A stretch of 64,000 nt of DNA, from NCBI GenBank assembly GCA_024707255.1, contig JANQAC010000001.1:930001-994000 (forward strand), given 5' to 3'. Below are positions 1-8,742 of this stretch, one piece after another. The notes under the pieces were generated by a model. That model was not told the origin of the DNA. It saw nothing but the letters and a program-made list of their open reading frames with translations, and searched no databases. The position numbers and the translations under genes were made by a program. The stretch's first letter is position 1. Each line of letters opens with the position of its first letter. Origin of the DNA: Asticcacaulis sp. GTDB taxonomy: Bacteria > Pseudomonadota > Alphaproteobacteria > Caulobacterales > Caulobacteraceae.

Positions 1-1227
1 GCGGACGGCCAGTTCGGTATAGGCTTCATCGATCAGGACGGAAATCTTGATTTCCGAGGTCGAGATGACCTGGATATTGATGCCTTTTTCCGACAGGGCG
101 CGGAACATGGTCTCGGCCACGCCGGTATGCGAACGCATACCGACGCCGACGATCGAGATTTTCGACACGCCTTCATCGACCTTGATGTCGTCGAAGCCGA
201 TCTCCGCCTTGGCGGCGGCCATGATCTCGGCGGCGCGCTGGGCGTCGCGGCGGCCGACGGTGAAGAGCTGGTTGGCATATTCGCCCGAGCGCTTTTCCGA
301 CTGAACGATCATGTCGACATTGATATTGGCGGCCGCCAGCTTGGAGAAAACCGCAGCCGAAACGCCGATCTTGTTGGGCAGGCCCAAAAGGGTGATCTTG
401 GCCTCATCACGGCTGTAGGCCACGCCGGAAACGATATGTTTTTCCACGATTTCTTCCTCGTCGCACACCAAAGTGCCTTGATCTAGATTTTCGCCGGGTT
501 CGACGAAGGATGACAACACGCGCACCGGCATCCGGTAAGCCATGGCCAGTTCGACCGAACGGGTCTGGAGCACCTTGGCGCCGAGCGAGGCCATTTCCAG
601 CATTTCCTCGAAGGAAATCTTCGGCAGGCGCTTCGCCTTGCTCTCGATGCGCGGGTCGGTGGTATAGACGCCGTCGACATCGGTATAGATGTCGCAGCGG
701 ATGGCCTTGGCGGCTATGGCCACAGCCACGGCGGAGGTATCCGAACCGCCACGGCCCAACGTGGTTATGCGGTCATCGTCGGTTACGCCCTGAAAACCGG
801 GGACGACGACGATCTGGCCGGAATCGAGCGCATTGATCAGGTTGTCGGCCTCGAAATCGCCGATGCGCGCCTTGCCGTGCAGGTTTGAGGTCTTGATCGG
901 CAACTGCCAGCCCATCATCGAGCGCGCCGGATAACCGAGATTTCGCAGCGTCATGGCCAGCAGGCCAGCGGTCACCTGTTCGCCGGAAGCTACGACCACG
1001 TCATATTCGTCATCGCTGTTGGCATGAACTTCGGCGGCCTTGCCGGTAGGCTGGCCGGCGCCGTCTGTCCAGGCGACCAGTTCATTGGTCTTGCCGGCCA
1101 TGGCCGAAACCACCACCGCCACCTTGTGACCGGCGTCAACCTCGGCCGCCACCAGCCGCGCCGCCCTGCGGATGCGTTCGAGATCGGCCATGGAGGTGCC
1201 GCCGAACTTCATCACTAAACGCGTCAT
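1..1227 (-). CDS. lysC: aspartate kinase, C-terminal end cut by window edge
   Basis: First enzyme of the lysine, threonine, methionine and diaminopimelate pathway; it phosphorylates L-aspartate with ATP in the cytoplasm. Reading leftwards from the ATG at 1227 the frame stays open for 409 codons to the window edge. The N-terminal kinase signature KFGGTS is at residues 7-12, followed by VASGEQV and the GRGGSDTSAVA substrate loop. The distal half has the ACT-type regulatory segments (KITLLGLPNKIGVSA, and a second one ending in VISTSEIKISVLI), as expected of a feedback-regulated monofunctional enzyme. Family members run about 400-420 residues, so only a few are missing. It is divergent from ubiG across a 130-250 bp gap. 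Identity is firm from sequence motifs; allosteric details are inferred from the family. Confidence 0.96.
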   Translation of the reverse strand, partial: MTRLVMKFGGTSMADLERIRRAARLVAAEVDAGHKVAVVVSAMAGKTNELVAWTDGAGQPTGKAAEVHANSDDEYDVVVASGEQVTAGLLAMTLRNLGYPARSMMGWQLPIKTSNLHGKARIGDFEADNLINALDSGQIVVVPGFQGVTDDDRITTLGRGGSDTSAVAVAIAAKAIRCDIYTDVDGVYTTDPRIESKAKRLPKISFEEMLEMASLGAKVLQTRSVELAMAYRMPVRVLSSFVEPGENLDQGTLVCDEEEIVEKHIVSGVAYSRDEAKITLLGLPNKIGVSAAVFSKLAAANINVDMIVQSEKRSGEYANQLFTVGRRDAQRAAEIMAAAKAEIGFDDIKVDEGVSKISIVGVGMRSHTGVAETMFRALSEKGINIQVISTSEIKISVLIDEAYTELAVR

Positions 1228-1356
1228 TTCGCCACTTTCTTTCTGACGGACAGGCATCTATCCTTGTCCGGACTTGTTGCGCGGCCTAATTAGCGGTTAA
1301 ACCCCTGTGCTGCAAGGCCGATTCCGGCGACAAAAGATGAGAAATAGGCACGCAAA

Positions 1357-1479
1357 ATGGCGCAAAACCTAAACAGTTTGGATTCAGGTGCGGCCAGCGT
1401 TTTCAGCATCGATGAAGGCGAACCGCGCTCAAGCAGCGCAGCGGTAGCGCAACGTAAAATGGACGAGCCCCAGTCATGA
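1357..1479 (+). CDS. 40-residue leader ORF overlapping ubiG, an echo of the UbiG N-terminus
   Basis: A short ORF from ATG 1357 to TGA 1477-1479; its stop overlaps the ubiG start in an ATGA junction, so ubiG translation may be coupled to it. The peptide contains [13 protein letters not shown], which matches [13 protein letters not shown] at UbiG residues 8-20, and the DNA of the two stretches is visibly similar. The ORF therefore looks like a diverged duplicate of the 5' end of ubiG, not a new gene. It could be translated as a leader or be an inert remnant. No strong Shine-Dalgarno is visible for it or for ubiG. Confidence 0.45.
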   Translation: MAQNLNSLDSGAASVFSIDEGEPRSSSAAVAQRKMDEPQS

Positions 1480-2258
1480 ATACGACAGTCAACGATTCCG
1501 GCTCCGCAGAAGGCTTCAGTATCGATCAGGGCGAAGTCTCGCGTTTTTCAGCGCTGGCCGCCAAGTGGTGGGACGTGAAGGGTGAATTCGCACCGCTGCA
1601 CAAATTCAACCCGACGCGTGTGAAATTCATCCGCGAGACCTGCTCGGAACATTTCGCGCTCGACTACCGCAAGCGCGCGCCTTTCGAGGGCCTGCAACTG
1701 CTCGATGTCGGCTGCGGCGGCGGGCTGCTCAGCGAGCCGATGCGCCGGATGGGCTTTACCGTCACCGGCCTCGATGCCTCTGAAAAGAATATCGGCACGG
1801 CCAGCGCCCATGCCGCGCAAGGGGGACTCGATATCCGCTACCTCAACCAGACGGTCGAGCAACTGGCGGCTTCCGGCGAGGTGCTTTACGATGTGGTCCT
1901 GACCATGGAGGTCATCGAACACGTCAGCGATCCGGAAGCGTTCCTGAAAACGTGCGCCTCGCTGGTCAAGCCGGGCGGCCTGCTGTTCGTGGCGACCCTG
2001 AACCGCACGGCCAAGGCCTATGGCCTGGCGATCGTCGGCGCCGAATATGTGCTGCAATGGGTGCCTAAGGGCACGCACGACTGGCAGAAATTCCTGACGC
2101 CGGAGGAGATCAAAACCTTCCTCGACGGCACGCCGCTGATGCCGGAACCACCGGTGGGCGTCAGTTATCATCCGATTTCAGGCACCTGGGCCTTGTCGGA
2201 CGATACCGATGTGAACTACATGGTGGTGGCGAAATATCCGGTTACGACCGCGTTTTAA
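1476..2258 (+). CDS. ubiG: bifunctional ubiquinone O-methyltransferase UbiG
   Basis: S-adenosylmethionine-dependent O-methyltransferase acting twice in ubiquinone synthesis (on the 2-octaprenyl-6-hydroxyphenol and 3-demethylubiquinol stages). The 260-residue protein opens with the family signature in which a phenylalanine is followed by AAKWWD and [11 protein letters not shown] (residues 23-45). It carries SAM motif I DVGCGGG (about 77-83) and the post-I motif MEVIEHV. Length is close to the family norm of 240-260. The start overlaps the stop of a 40-residue upstream ORF that duplicates part of its own N-terminus. A palindromic repeat pair follows the stop. Confidence 0.95.
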   Translation: MNTTVNDSGSAEGFSIDQGEVSRFSALAAKWWDVKGEFAPLHKFNPTRVKFIRETCSEHFALDYRKRAPFEGLQLLDVGCGGGLLSEPMRRMGFTVTGLDASEKNIGTASAHAAQGGLDIRYLNQTVEQLAASGEVLYDVVLTMEVIEHVSDPEAFLKTCASLVKPGGLLFVATLNRTAKAYGLAIVGAEYVLQWVPKGTHDWQKFLTPEEIKTFLDGTPLMPEPPVGVSYHPISGTWALSDDTDVNYMVVAKYPVTTAF

Positions 2259-2263
2259 CCTAG

Positions 2264-2438
2264 CAAGCAAGATACCCCACCCCCAACGCGCAAGAGCGCG
2301 TCGGTCCCATGGCTGGCGAAAGCTATACTTTCGCTGGCACCAAACCCCGACAAGCGGGGAGGTACACATTTCTTGATCCTCCCCGCTTGTCGGGGAGGGG
2401 GACCATTGCAAAGCAATGGTGGTGGGGCTTCTTCCTTT
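2264..2438. repeat. facing pair of family-A palindromic repeats
   Basis: Between ubiG and prmC lie two copies, in opposite orientation, of an intergenic element found at least five more times in this window. Each copy has a GC-rich hairpin flanked by CCTCCCC and GGGGAGG, then GGGACC, a second variable hairpin, and GGTGGTGGGG followed by a TTCTT-like tail. The left copy is in reverse orientation and interrupted by a short hairpin (around 2312-2340) that replaces its central CCCTCC. The pair could fold into a large cruciform or act as a transcript-end structure. Confidence 0.75.
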
Positions 2439-2458
2439 CACAGCTCTAAAGATTGCCC

Positions 2459-3317
2459 ATGCCCCTCACACTCGTCAAAGCCTGGACCGGCGCCCAGCAA
2501 CGCCTCAAGGCCGCCTTTATCGACTCGCCCGCCATCGACGCGCGCCTGCTGCTGGAGGCCGCCACCGGCGCCACCCGCGCCGATATTCTGACTGATCCCT
2601 ACCGCGAACTGACCGACGACCAGATCAATACGCTGGAGGAATTCCTGGCGCGGCGCGAAAACGCGTGCCGGTGGCGCGGATTCTCGGCCGCAAGGGATTC
2701 TGGAAGCTGCTGCTCAACCTCTCCGAACATGTGCTGATCCCTCGGCCGGAAACCGAGGTAATCGTTGATATGATCCTCAAGCGCAGCCAGCCAGGCGATG
2801 CCTTCCAGTTGGCCGATCTCGGCACCGGGTCCGGCGCCATCCTGCTGTCGGTGCTGTCCGAACGCCCGGCCGCCAGGGGCTGGGCACCGATATCAGCGAG
2901 GACGCCCCGGCCGTGGCGCGCGACAATGCCGCCAATCTCGGCCTGTCGCACCAGACCGCCTTCCTGCGCACCTCGTGGGGCTCGGGCCTGCATGACGGCA
3001 CCTTCGATATCGTGGCGTCGAACCCGCCCTATATCCGTTCCGAGGTCATCCCGACCCTGGAGCCGGAGGTCAAGGAGCACGACCCGATTCTCGCGCTCGA
3101 TGGCGGTCTAAGCGGCCTCGATGCCTATATCGAACTGGCGCCGGAGATTTTCCGCCTGCTCAAACCGGGCGGCATGGCCTATCTCGAAATCGGCTTCGAT
3201 CAGGCGATGGACGTGGAAAACCTAATGAGATCAGCGGGTTTTGATGACGTTACTACCTATCTCGACCTGTCCAACCTGCCGCGTGTGGTGACCGGCCAAA
3301 AACCGCATCAGACCTGA
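2459..3317 (+). CDS. prmC: release-factor glutamine methyltransferase PrmC, frameshifted twice as read
   Basis: Methylates the GGQ glutamine of peptide-chain release factors RF1 and RF2. The protein is split over three reading frames: residues from ATG 2459 up to the REN before about 2660, a middle part (VARILGRKGFWKL, PRPETE, the SAM motif DLGTGSGAI) up to about 2878, and a last part from GTDISEDAP onward with the catalytic NPPY motif (SNPPYIRSE) and the ending at 3317. Adding one A to the A-run at 2658-2661 and one G to the G-run at 2876-2879 restores a continuous protein of about 285 residues, the normal length. A TTG at 2453 is also in frame. The double homopolymer pattern points to sequence error in a conserved gene. 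Confidence 0.85.
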
Positions 3318-3604
3318 CATAAAATTCCGCTTGGCAGAAAGCTTCGGAAAGGCTAGACATAATCGTCTTCCTCACATCGCAGCAGGCCCGGCCTAAACAG
3401 ACGGTATGAACGCGGCGGAGGACTGTGAGAGCGCGAGGTTTCTTCGGGTCATAAAAACGGCCCCCGCGCCCCTTAAAGCCAGGACAATTGCAAGGTTCAG
3501 GACCGCTCGACACGACGATAGCCAACGGTCCGACCTGACATTTATGCACATATTCGCCGCCCCACGAACAGACCGGGCGGAGCGTAAGAGAGACGAAATT
3601 ACCG

Positions 3605-4588
3605 ATGAAAGACTTCAGGGGCATGAAACGGCAACGCAGCCGTAACCGCAAACCCGCCGGCAATTCAAACAATCCCAACCGCGCCTACGAGTCGAACGGA
3701 CCCGAAGGCACCAAGGTGCGCGGCAACGCCCAGACCATTTACGAAAAGTACCAGCAGCTCGCCCGCGACGCCAATTCGTCCGGCGACCGGGTTCTGGCTG
3801 AAAACCACCTGCAGCACGCCGAACACTATTTCCGCATGATCCGCCAGATGCAGCCAACGCGTCCGGTCTCGGAATTCGTGCAGCGCGACCCCTTCTCCAG
3901 CGGCTTCGACGATGACTACGAGGATGTGGAGGTCGAGGCCACCGATACGGACTCCGACGCCTCCGGCGACGAGCAGCCCTCGGACGAGCCGCGCTACGAG
4001 AGCCGCGAGCGCAACAATGATCGCGGCGATCGCAATAACCGTGATCGTGACAACCGCAATAACCGCGACCGTGACAACCGCAACAATCGCGATAACCGCA
4101 ATAATGGCGATCGCAACAACGAGCAACGCAGCTTCGAACCGCGTAATAACGCACCACGCGATTCCGAGCCGCAATATGACGAAAACGGCAATCGCCGCGA
4201 AACCCGCCGCGAGCGCTATGAACGCCGCCGCCAGCAGCGTTTCGCCGAGCAGGAAGCCAATCTGAATGCGCCCGTGAGCATTTCGGCGCCCGCCGCAGAA
4301 TATACCGCGCCGGCCTTTATCGCCTCGACCCAGCCCCTGGGCGCCAGACCCGCCGCGCAACCGGACCTCGGTTTTGAGGCGCCGGCCGCCGAGGCACCGG
4401 TGAAGGAAAAGCGCGAACGCCCGGAACGCAAGCCGCGCACCGAGGCTTCGGATGATGCGTCGCAATTGCCGGCCTTCCTGCATCGGCCAGCCCCAGTGGC
4501 CGCTGATGCGCCCGCCCCGGAGCCGGAAGCCAAGCCAAAGCGTACCCGCAAAAAGAAGGAAGACGCCAGCGCGTCCGAAGAAGCCTGA
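3605..4588 (+). CDS. DUF4167 domain protein with low-complexity Asn/Arg/Asp tail
   Basis: The N-terminal 90 residues match DUF4167 (KRQRSRNR, then KVRGNAQTIYEKYQQLARDA and LQHAEHYFRM), an alphaproteobacterial family with RNA-binding-like basic character but no established role. After an acidic stretch (about residues 95-135) comes a tract of repeats built from N, R and D (NNRDRDNRN units, about 136-175), then an Arg-rich stretch, an Ala/Pro-rich linker and a Lys/Arg tail ending KRTRKKKEDASASEEA. Large disordered regions are usual in this family. The ATG at 3605 has an MKR methionine 6 codons further in as an alternative start. A strong terminator follows at once. Function is unknown. Confidence 0.8.
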   Translation: MKDFRGMKRQRSRNRKPAGNSNNPNRAYESNGPEGTKVRGNAQTIYEKYQQLARDANSSGDRVLAENHLQHAEHYFRMIRQMQPTRPVSEFVQRDPFSSGFDDDYEDVEVEATDTDSDASGDEQPSDEPRYESRERNNDRGDRNNRDRDNRNNRDRDNRNNRDNRNNGDRNNEQRSFEPRNNAPRDSEPQYDENGNRRETRRERYERRRQQRFAEQEANLNAPVSISAPAAEYTAPAFIASTQPLGARPAAQPDLGFEAPAAEAPVKEKRERPERKPRTEASDDASQLPAFLHRPAPVAADAPAPEPEAKPKRTRKKKEDASASEEA

Positions 4589-4597
4589 TAAGAAAAA

Positions 4598-4626
4598 GCC
4601 TCCGATGCAAATCGGAGGCTTTTTTC
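4598..4626 (+). terminator. intrinsic terminator of the DUF4167 gene
   Basis: Nine-base-pair perfect stem GCCTCCGAT / ATCGGAGGC with a GCAA loop, followed by six T residues, ten bases after the stop codon. Confidence 0.92.
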
Positions 4627-4627
4627 T

Positions 4628-4661
4628 TATACCTCCCCAACTTGTTGGGGAGGTATAAGAA
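4628..4661. repeat. solo family-A hairpin
   Basis: Palindrome TATACCTCCCCAAC-TTG-TTGGGGAGGTATA, i.e. only the first hairpin of the family-A repeat, between the terminator and the 3' end of the DUF1178 gene. It may serve as a terminator for the leftward operon. Confidence 0.65.
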
Positions 4662-4663
4662 AG

Positions 4664-5147
4664 TCAGTTCAGCTTCTTATCGATCAGCGGCGTCGCGGGT
4701 GGCAACACAGGCACTTTTGCCTCCCCTTCCGTTGCTGGCGAAAAAGACCGGCACGGCCGCCACCGGCACGCCGTCCTCGACCAGCCCCTTGACCTCTTCC
4801 GGTGTGGCCTCGCCATAGATCGGGCGTTCCGGTGTCAGCCCCTCGTGCATGTCGCGGGCCTCGCTGGCAAATTCCTTGCCGACATAATCGTGCGTGGCCT
4901 CGACATGGCGGCGCAGACGATGCAGGGCCTCGGCCACGGCCTGCTGCGCCTCAGCCAGGCTTTGCGGCGCTTCCCTGCCCTTGGTGGTGCGCACCATCGG
5001 CGCCATGATCGCCTTGGTCACCGATTTTGAGCCGCACATCGGGCATTCGACCAGCCCTTTGGCCACCTGTTCGTCAAAGCCATCGGATGATGAAAACCAG
5101 GCATCGAACTCATGCTCGACAATGCACTTCAACGCGTAACGGATCAT
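4664..5147 (-). CDS. DUF1178 family protein, C-terminus probably frameshifted
   Basis: A small zinc-ribbon-like protein (MIRYALKC at the start, then CPMCGSKSVTKAIMAPMV around residues 36-53) of the alphaproteobacterial DUF1178 family; no biochemical role is established. As read the frame stops at 4677 with a basic tail foreign to the family. Removing one base from the A-run at 4741-4745 yields ATEGEAKVPVLPPATPLIDK and a stop at 4664, a more natural end. The ATG at 5147 overlaps the stop of the upstream nitrilase gene (ATGA), so the two are translated together. Next in the same direction upstream is a glutaredoxin. Confidence 0.8.
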
Positions 5148-5971
5148 ACTCGGAACTCTCTGTCGTGCTGCAGCGAAGGCAGGGCCTGCCGCGCACGGGT
5201 CACTTCACTGAAATCGATACTGGCTTCCAGAACCGCCGGGCGGTCATGGTCCAGACGGGCGATGACCTCGCCCCAGGGCGAGATCACCATGGAATGGCCA
5301 TAGGTGGTGCGGCCGTCTTCATGCAGGCCGCCCTGCGCCGGGGCGAGCACGAAACAGCCGGTTTCGATGGCGCGGGCGCGCAGCAGAACCTCCCAGTGCG
5401 CCCTGCCGGTCGGCACTGTAAAGGCGGCGCAGACGGCGATCATGTTGGCGCCCTGCCCGGCCAGCGTGCGATGAAGGTGCGGGAAACGCACATCGTAGCA
5501 AATGGTCAGGCCCAGACCGCCCCACGGCGTTACGGCGACGGCCGCCGCTTCCCCCGGCCGCATGGCAGCGCTTTCGCGGTAAGACCGGCCATCGGGCGTA
5601 TCGGCATCGAACAGGTGGATCTTGTCGTAACGGGCGACGATCTCGCCGCGCGCATCGATCAGCAGACTGCGATTGGCGGCCCTTTCGTCAATCTCCGACT
5701 TTACAATCGCCGAGCCAATCAGGATTTCGACACGCAATGACTGCGCCAGCTCGCGTACACCCTGGATAAAGACATCCTCGGCCTCGGTCGTCACCACCTG
5801 CGCCTTATGCTCTTTACGCGCCTCCATCAGGTTGGCGCATTCGGGCAGCAGGATAAGCTGCGCCCCATTGGCGGCGGCCTGCAGGATCAGCGGACGCGCA
5901 TGGTCCAGCGCCGCCGCCGGCGTGGCCGGGGTGCGCGTCTGGATCAGGGCGAGGTTGAGGATGTCGGTCAT
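5144..5971 (-). CDS. carbon-nitrogen hydrolase, Nit1/Nit2 type (probable deaminated-glutathione amidase)
   Basis: Cytoplasmic nitrilase-superfamily amidase of 275 residues. The catalytic triad is visible: Glu44 in LPECANL, Lys117 in YDKIHLFD and Cys158 in ICYDVRFP. The spacing and the DADTPDGRSYRES segment are those of the Nit subgroup that clears deaminated glutathione or omega-amides. It lies in the run grx - nit - DUF1178, a common alphaproteobacterial arrangement that fits a thiol-related repair role. The start is 2 bp from the grx stop and the 3' end overlaps the DUF1178 start by 4 bp. Superfamily is certain; the exact substrate is inferred. Confidence 0.9.
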   Translation of the reverse strand: MTDILNLALIQTRTPATPAAALDHARPLILQAAANGAQLILLPECANLMEARKEHKAQVVTTEAEDVFIQGVRELAQSLRVEILIGSAIVKSEIDERAANRSLLIDARGEIVARYDKIHLFDADTPDGRSYRESAAMRPGEAAAVAVTPWGGLGLTICYDVRFPHLHRTLAGQGANMIAVCAAFTVPTGRAHWEVLLRARAIETGCFVLAPAQGGLHEDGRTTYGHSMVISPWGEVIARLDHDRPAVLEASIDFSEVTRARQALPSLQHDREFRV

Positions 5972-5973
5972 GC

Positions 5974-6228
5974 TTATGCCGCCAGCAGCGGATCCAGACC
6001 GCCGCGGGCATTCAGCGCCATCAGGTCATCGCAGCCACCGACATGGGTGCCGTTGATAAATATCTGCGGATAGGTGTAGCGACCGGAACGCTCGTTCATT
6101 TCAGCGCGCAGGGCCGGATCGTGCGAGGCGACGATCTCGTTATATTCGGCGCCCTTTTCTTCCAGCAACGCCTTGGCGCGCTCGCAATAGGGGCAATAGG
6201 GCTTGGTATAGATATCGATCTTTGACAT
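5974..6228 (-). CDS. grxC: glutaredoxin 3
   Basis: Dithiol glutaredoxin of 84 residues with the redox motif CPYC at 12-15 and the glutathione-binding TYPQIFINGTHVGGCDD segment. It reduces mixed disulfides using glutathione in the cytoplasm. I chose ATG 6228 because the protein then begins MSKIDIYTKPYC like other GrxC proteins; the same frame stays open upstream to 6345 but only through repeat DNA that encodes no conserved sequence. First gene of the leftward operon with the nitrilase and DUF1178 genes. Confidence 0.93.
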   Translation of the reverse strand: MSKIDIYTKPYCPYCERAKALLEEKGAEYNEIVASHDPALRAEMNERSGRYTYPQIFINGTHVGGCDDLMALNARGGLDPLLAA

Positions 6229-6319
6229 GGGGCACTCGGCACAAAATGACATTGAAACGAGAATATAGGAAAACGCATAATAAATTAAAGCGCATATGTG
6301 GATAAGATTGCAAAATCGA

Positions 6320-6400
6320 AACCACGAATGCACACGAATAGACACAAATTAAAGACGTCTCGCTCGATCTATTCGTGTTTATTCGTGCGCATTCGTGGTT
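6320..6400. repeat. long inverted repeat of the ATTCGTGG type
   Basis: Left arm beginning AACCACGAATGCACACGAAT and right arm ending ATTCGTGCGCATTCGTGGTT are near-complementary over about 28 bases around a 25-base centre. Elements with this CACGAAT phrase recur in intergenic DNA of many environmental bacteria. It lies between grxC and comF (both leftward) and may end the comF transcript. Confidence 0.7.
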
Positions 6401-6406
6401 CCAGCC

Positions 6407-7225
6407 TTATCTCGCCAAAACCACCCTGGCCAGCACGCACACATCGACCGAGGCCGCGCCGGCCTTCAGCAGGGTATCGGCGCAGGCGCGTAATGTGGCC
6501 CCGGTGGTAAACACATCGTCGATCAGCACGATCCGCTTGCCCTGGATACGTTTCTGATCGCGCGGCCCCACCGCAAACGCGCCGCGGACATTTTCCCAGC
6601 GCGCCTGTGCGCCCTTGCCGCGCTGATGGGTCTGGCGCGTGCGTTTCAGGGCATTGCCGAGATAGGCCCTGCCGAGACGCCGCGCCACCGGCCGAGCCAG
6701 TTCCGCCGCCTGATTGAAACGGCGATGCAGCAACCGCAAGGGGTGCAACGGCACCGGCATGACGATATCGGCCTCGGCGATAACGTCCGCACCGGCGCGT
6801 TCCAGCCAGCGCGTCAGCATGGGGGCGAGATCGAGCCGGTCGCCATTCTTGAAGCCGAGGATCAGCCCGCTGACGGCTTCGTCATAGACACAGGCGGCGC
6901 GGGCACGGCGGAAGGGAAAGGGCTTGTCCGTGCAGTCATCGCAGTGCGCGCCGCTACCGAGGAACAGCCCGCCCTCAAAGGGCCGGGCGCACATATCGCA
7001 GCCATCATGATCGAGAAAACGTATGCGCGACCAACTGGCCGACGCCAGTCCGGCGCCCATCAGGGCTTCCGGCGGCGCGTCTTCCACGCTGTCGAAGCGG
7101 TGTGGCGGGAAAACCGTATCAAGCGCGTGGGCCAGGGAGGCGCGGATATGAGCAGCGGTCAGGCGGTCATCGACAAAAGCCTTAACCTCTGAGCGGATTT
7201 GGCCTAAACGGGAGGCTAGTCGCAT
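6407..7225 (-). CDS. comF: ComF-family phosphoribosyltransferase-like protein
   Basis: A 272-residue protein with the ComF plan: a four-cysteine zinc ribbon (C76, C79, C95, C98), the RRARAACVYDEAVSGLI segment, MPVPLHPLRLLHRRFNQA, and the PRPP-binding loop VLIDDVFTTGAT at about 233-244. ComF proteins take part in DNA uptake in naturally competent bacteria; in alphaproteobacteria the role is mostly inferred. The N-terminal 50 residues are unusual but the ATG at 7225 keeps a sensible distance from the divergent methyltransferase gene, 15 bases away. Confidence 0.9.
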   Translation of the reverse strand: MRLASRLGQIRSEVKAFVDDRLTAAHIRASLAHALDTVFPPHRFDSVEDAPPEALMGAGLASASWSRIRFLDHDGCDMCARPFEGGLFLGSGAHCDDCTDKPFPFRRARAACVYDEAVSGLILGFKNGDRLDLAPMLTRWLERAGADVIAEADIVMPVPLHPLRLLHRRFNQAAELARPVARRLGRAYLGNALKRTRQTHQRGKGAQARWENVRGAFAVGPRDQKRIQGKRIVLIDDVFTTGATLRACADTLLKAGAASVDVCVLARVVLAR

Positions 7226-7240
7226 ATAGAGTCCCCCATC

Positions 7241-8139
7241 ATGTCGCTGCCCCCCGTTTATTTGATCGCACGCTTCTGGCCCACCGACTTGATCGCGCGG
7301 CCGGCGGCTTTTCGCAAGCGCATTTTCTGCGTGAACGGGCGGTGGAAGACCTGATCGAGACGCTATCCGCCATCAACCGGCAATTCGATGTGGCGCTCGA
7401 TATGGCGGCGCGCGATGGCGCCTTTGGCCGGGCGTTTCAGGGCACCCCCGTGTCTGGCAAGATCGGCCTGCTGATCGAGGGGGACCTGTCGGAAAAGCTC
7501 TCGGCGCAGCAATCAGGTTCGGCGCGGCTGATCATGGACGAGGAAACCCTGCCCTTCGGCGATGACAGCCTCAACCTGGTGGTCAACGCCCTGGGGCTGC
7601 ATACGGTCAATGATCTGCCGGGCGTGCTGGTGCAGGTGCGCCGCGCGTTAAAGCCGGACGGTCTGTTTATCGGTTCGCTGTTCGGCGGCGAGACCCTGAC
7701 CGAGTTGCGCGCCTGCCTGATGGAGGCCGAGCTGGAGGTGCGCGGCGGTTATGGCCCGCGCATCGCCCCCTTCGCCGAAAGCCCGGACCTGATCGACCTG
7801 CTGAAACGCACGGGCTTTGCCATGCCGGTGGTCGACAGCGACCGGGTGACCGTGAGCTATGAGCATCCCTTGCGCCTGATGGCCGATCTGCGGATGATGG
7901 GGGAGAGCAATATCCTGCTCAAGCGGCCGCGCAAGGGCCTGAACCGCGCCATACTGGAGAAGGCGTCGGCGCTTTATTTCGAGCGTCATGCCGATAACGA
8001 AGGGCGGATCACGGCGACCTTCGAGATCATCACTCTGTCCGGCTGGAAGGCGCATGACAGCCAGCAAAAGCCGCTACGCCCCGGCTCGGCGAAGATGCGC
8101 CTGGCGGACGCTTTGGGCGTCAAGGAAGGCAAGCTCTAG
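7241..8139 (+). CDS. SAM-dependent methyltransferase, NDUFAF5/BioC-like, frameshifted at the N-terminus
   Basis: Class I methyltransferase of the family that includes mitochondrial NDUFAF5 (an arginine hydroxylase in complex I assembly) and BioC. The frame open from 7342 lacks the conserved start. Adding one C to the C-run at 7250-7255 joins ATG 7241 (MSLPPRLFDRTLLAHRLDRA, then GGFSQAHFLRERAVEDL) to the rest, giving about 299 residues. Downstream are LPFGDDSLNLVVNALGLHTVNDLPG and the GLFIGSLFGGETL segment typical of the group. Divergent from comF; convergent with the lipoprotein gene, overlapping it by 4 bases at the stops. The assignment to complex I assembly is inferred. Confidence 0.85.
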
Positions 8140-8684
8140 CGCGAACTGGCTACAGTGTTGGAGCGGGCAAGCCAGTCATGCAGGCTGGGCATGTTTTTTG
8201 TGCCAATATCATGGATGCGCCAGTCACCGTCTTGCATCACCAGATCATAGGTGAATGTGCGCGGCTGCCGGGCTTCCGGGCTATAGGTGGCGTCTGTTTC
8301 GGTAACAGTGACGCTCGCCTTCGCCGTTGTGGCCGTTGCCTGCTCAATCTTGATGTTGGCGGATAATGTGCCGAAGTCCTGACAATCACAGATGGGATCG
8401 CCATCGAGTGCGCCGACCTCGCCATTCGCCAGGCGTGTATCTTCGGCCATCAGGCCCACCATCTCCCTGTCGAACCATAGCGGCGCCTGGGCGCCTGTCG
8501 GTGAGAAAGATGTATCCGCAGGCTTGCCTCTGTAATGGGCGTAAAGACGCGTCAGAAAAGCATCCGGATCAGGCTTCGCCGCTTGTGATGAAGCCACAGT
8601 GGACGAAACCTCAGATGGAATTTTATCACAAGCTGAAAGATTGCATAATGCAGCCAACACTATTCCGGCATGAATCGATTTCAT
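8136..8684 (-). CDS. putative lipoprotein, DUF3828-like
   Basis: A 182-residue secreted protein with signal sequence MKSIHAGIVLAALCNLSAC, a lipobox (LSAC) putting the lipidated cysteine at residue 19. The mature part (DPDAFLTRLYAHYRG, then LWFDREMVGLM, GDPICDCQDF, and a C-terminal TYDLVMQDGDWRIHDI) has the layout of DUF3828 lipoproteins, a fold related to NTF2-like domains. Function is unknown. It stands alone, convergent with the methyltransferase. Confidence 0.75.
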   Translation of the reverse strand: MKSIHAGIVLAALCNLSACDKIPSEVSSTVASSQAAKPDPDAFLTRLYAHYRGKPADTSFSPTGAQAPLWFDREMVGLMAEDTRLANGEVGALDGDPICDCQDFGTLSANIKIEQATATTAKASVTVTETDATYSPEARQPRTFTYDLVMQDGDWRIHDIGTKNMPSLHDWLARSNTVASSR

Positions 8685-8742
8685 ACGCCCCTCCTCAGAT
8701 TTGAAAGAACGTTAACACATTCCGGCTTTTTGGCCATTCCGC

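Noticed and set aside
3406..3645. 79-codon ORF overlapping the start of the DUF4167 gene
   Set aside because: No ribosome site, odd composition, and it overlaps a well-supported gene in another frame; the 286-bp gap 3318-3604 shows nothing else.
4018..4115. Short regular repeats that could suggest a CRISPR array
   Set aside because: They are in-frame codons for Asn, Arg and Asp in the DUF4167 protein, with no spacers of constant length.
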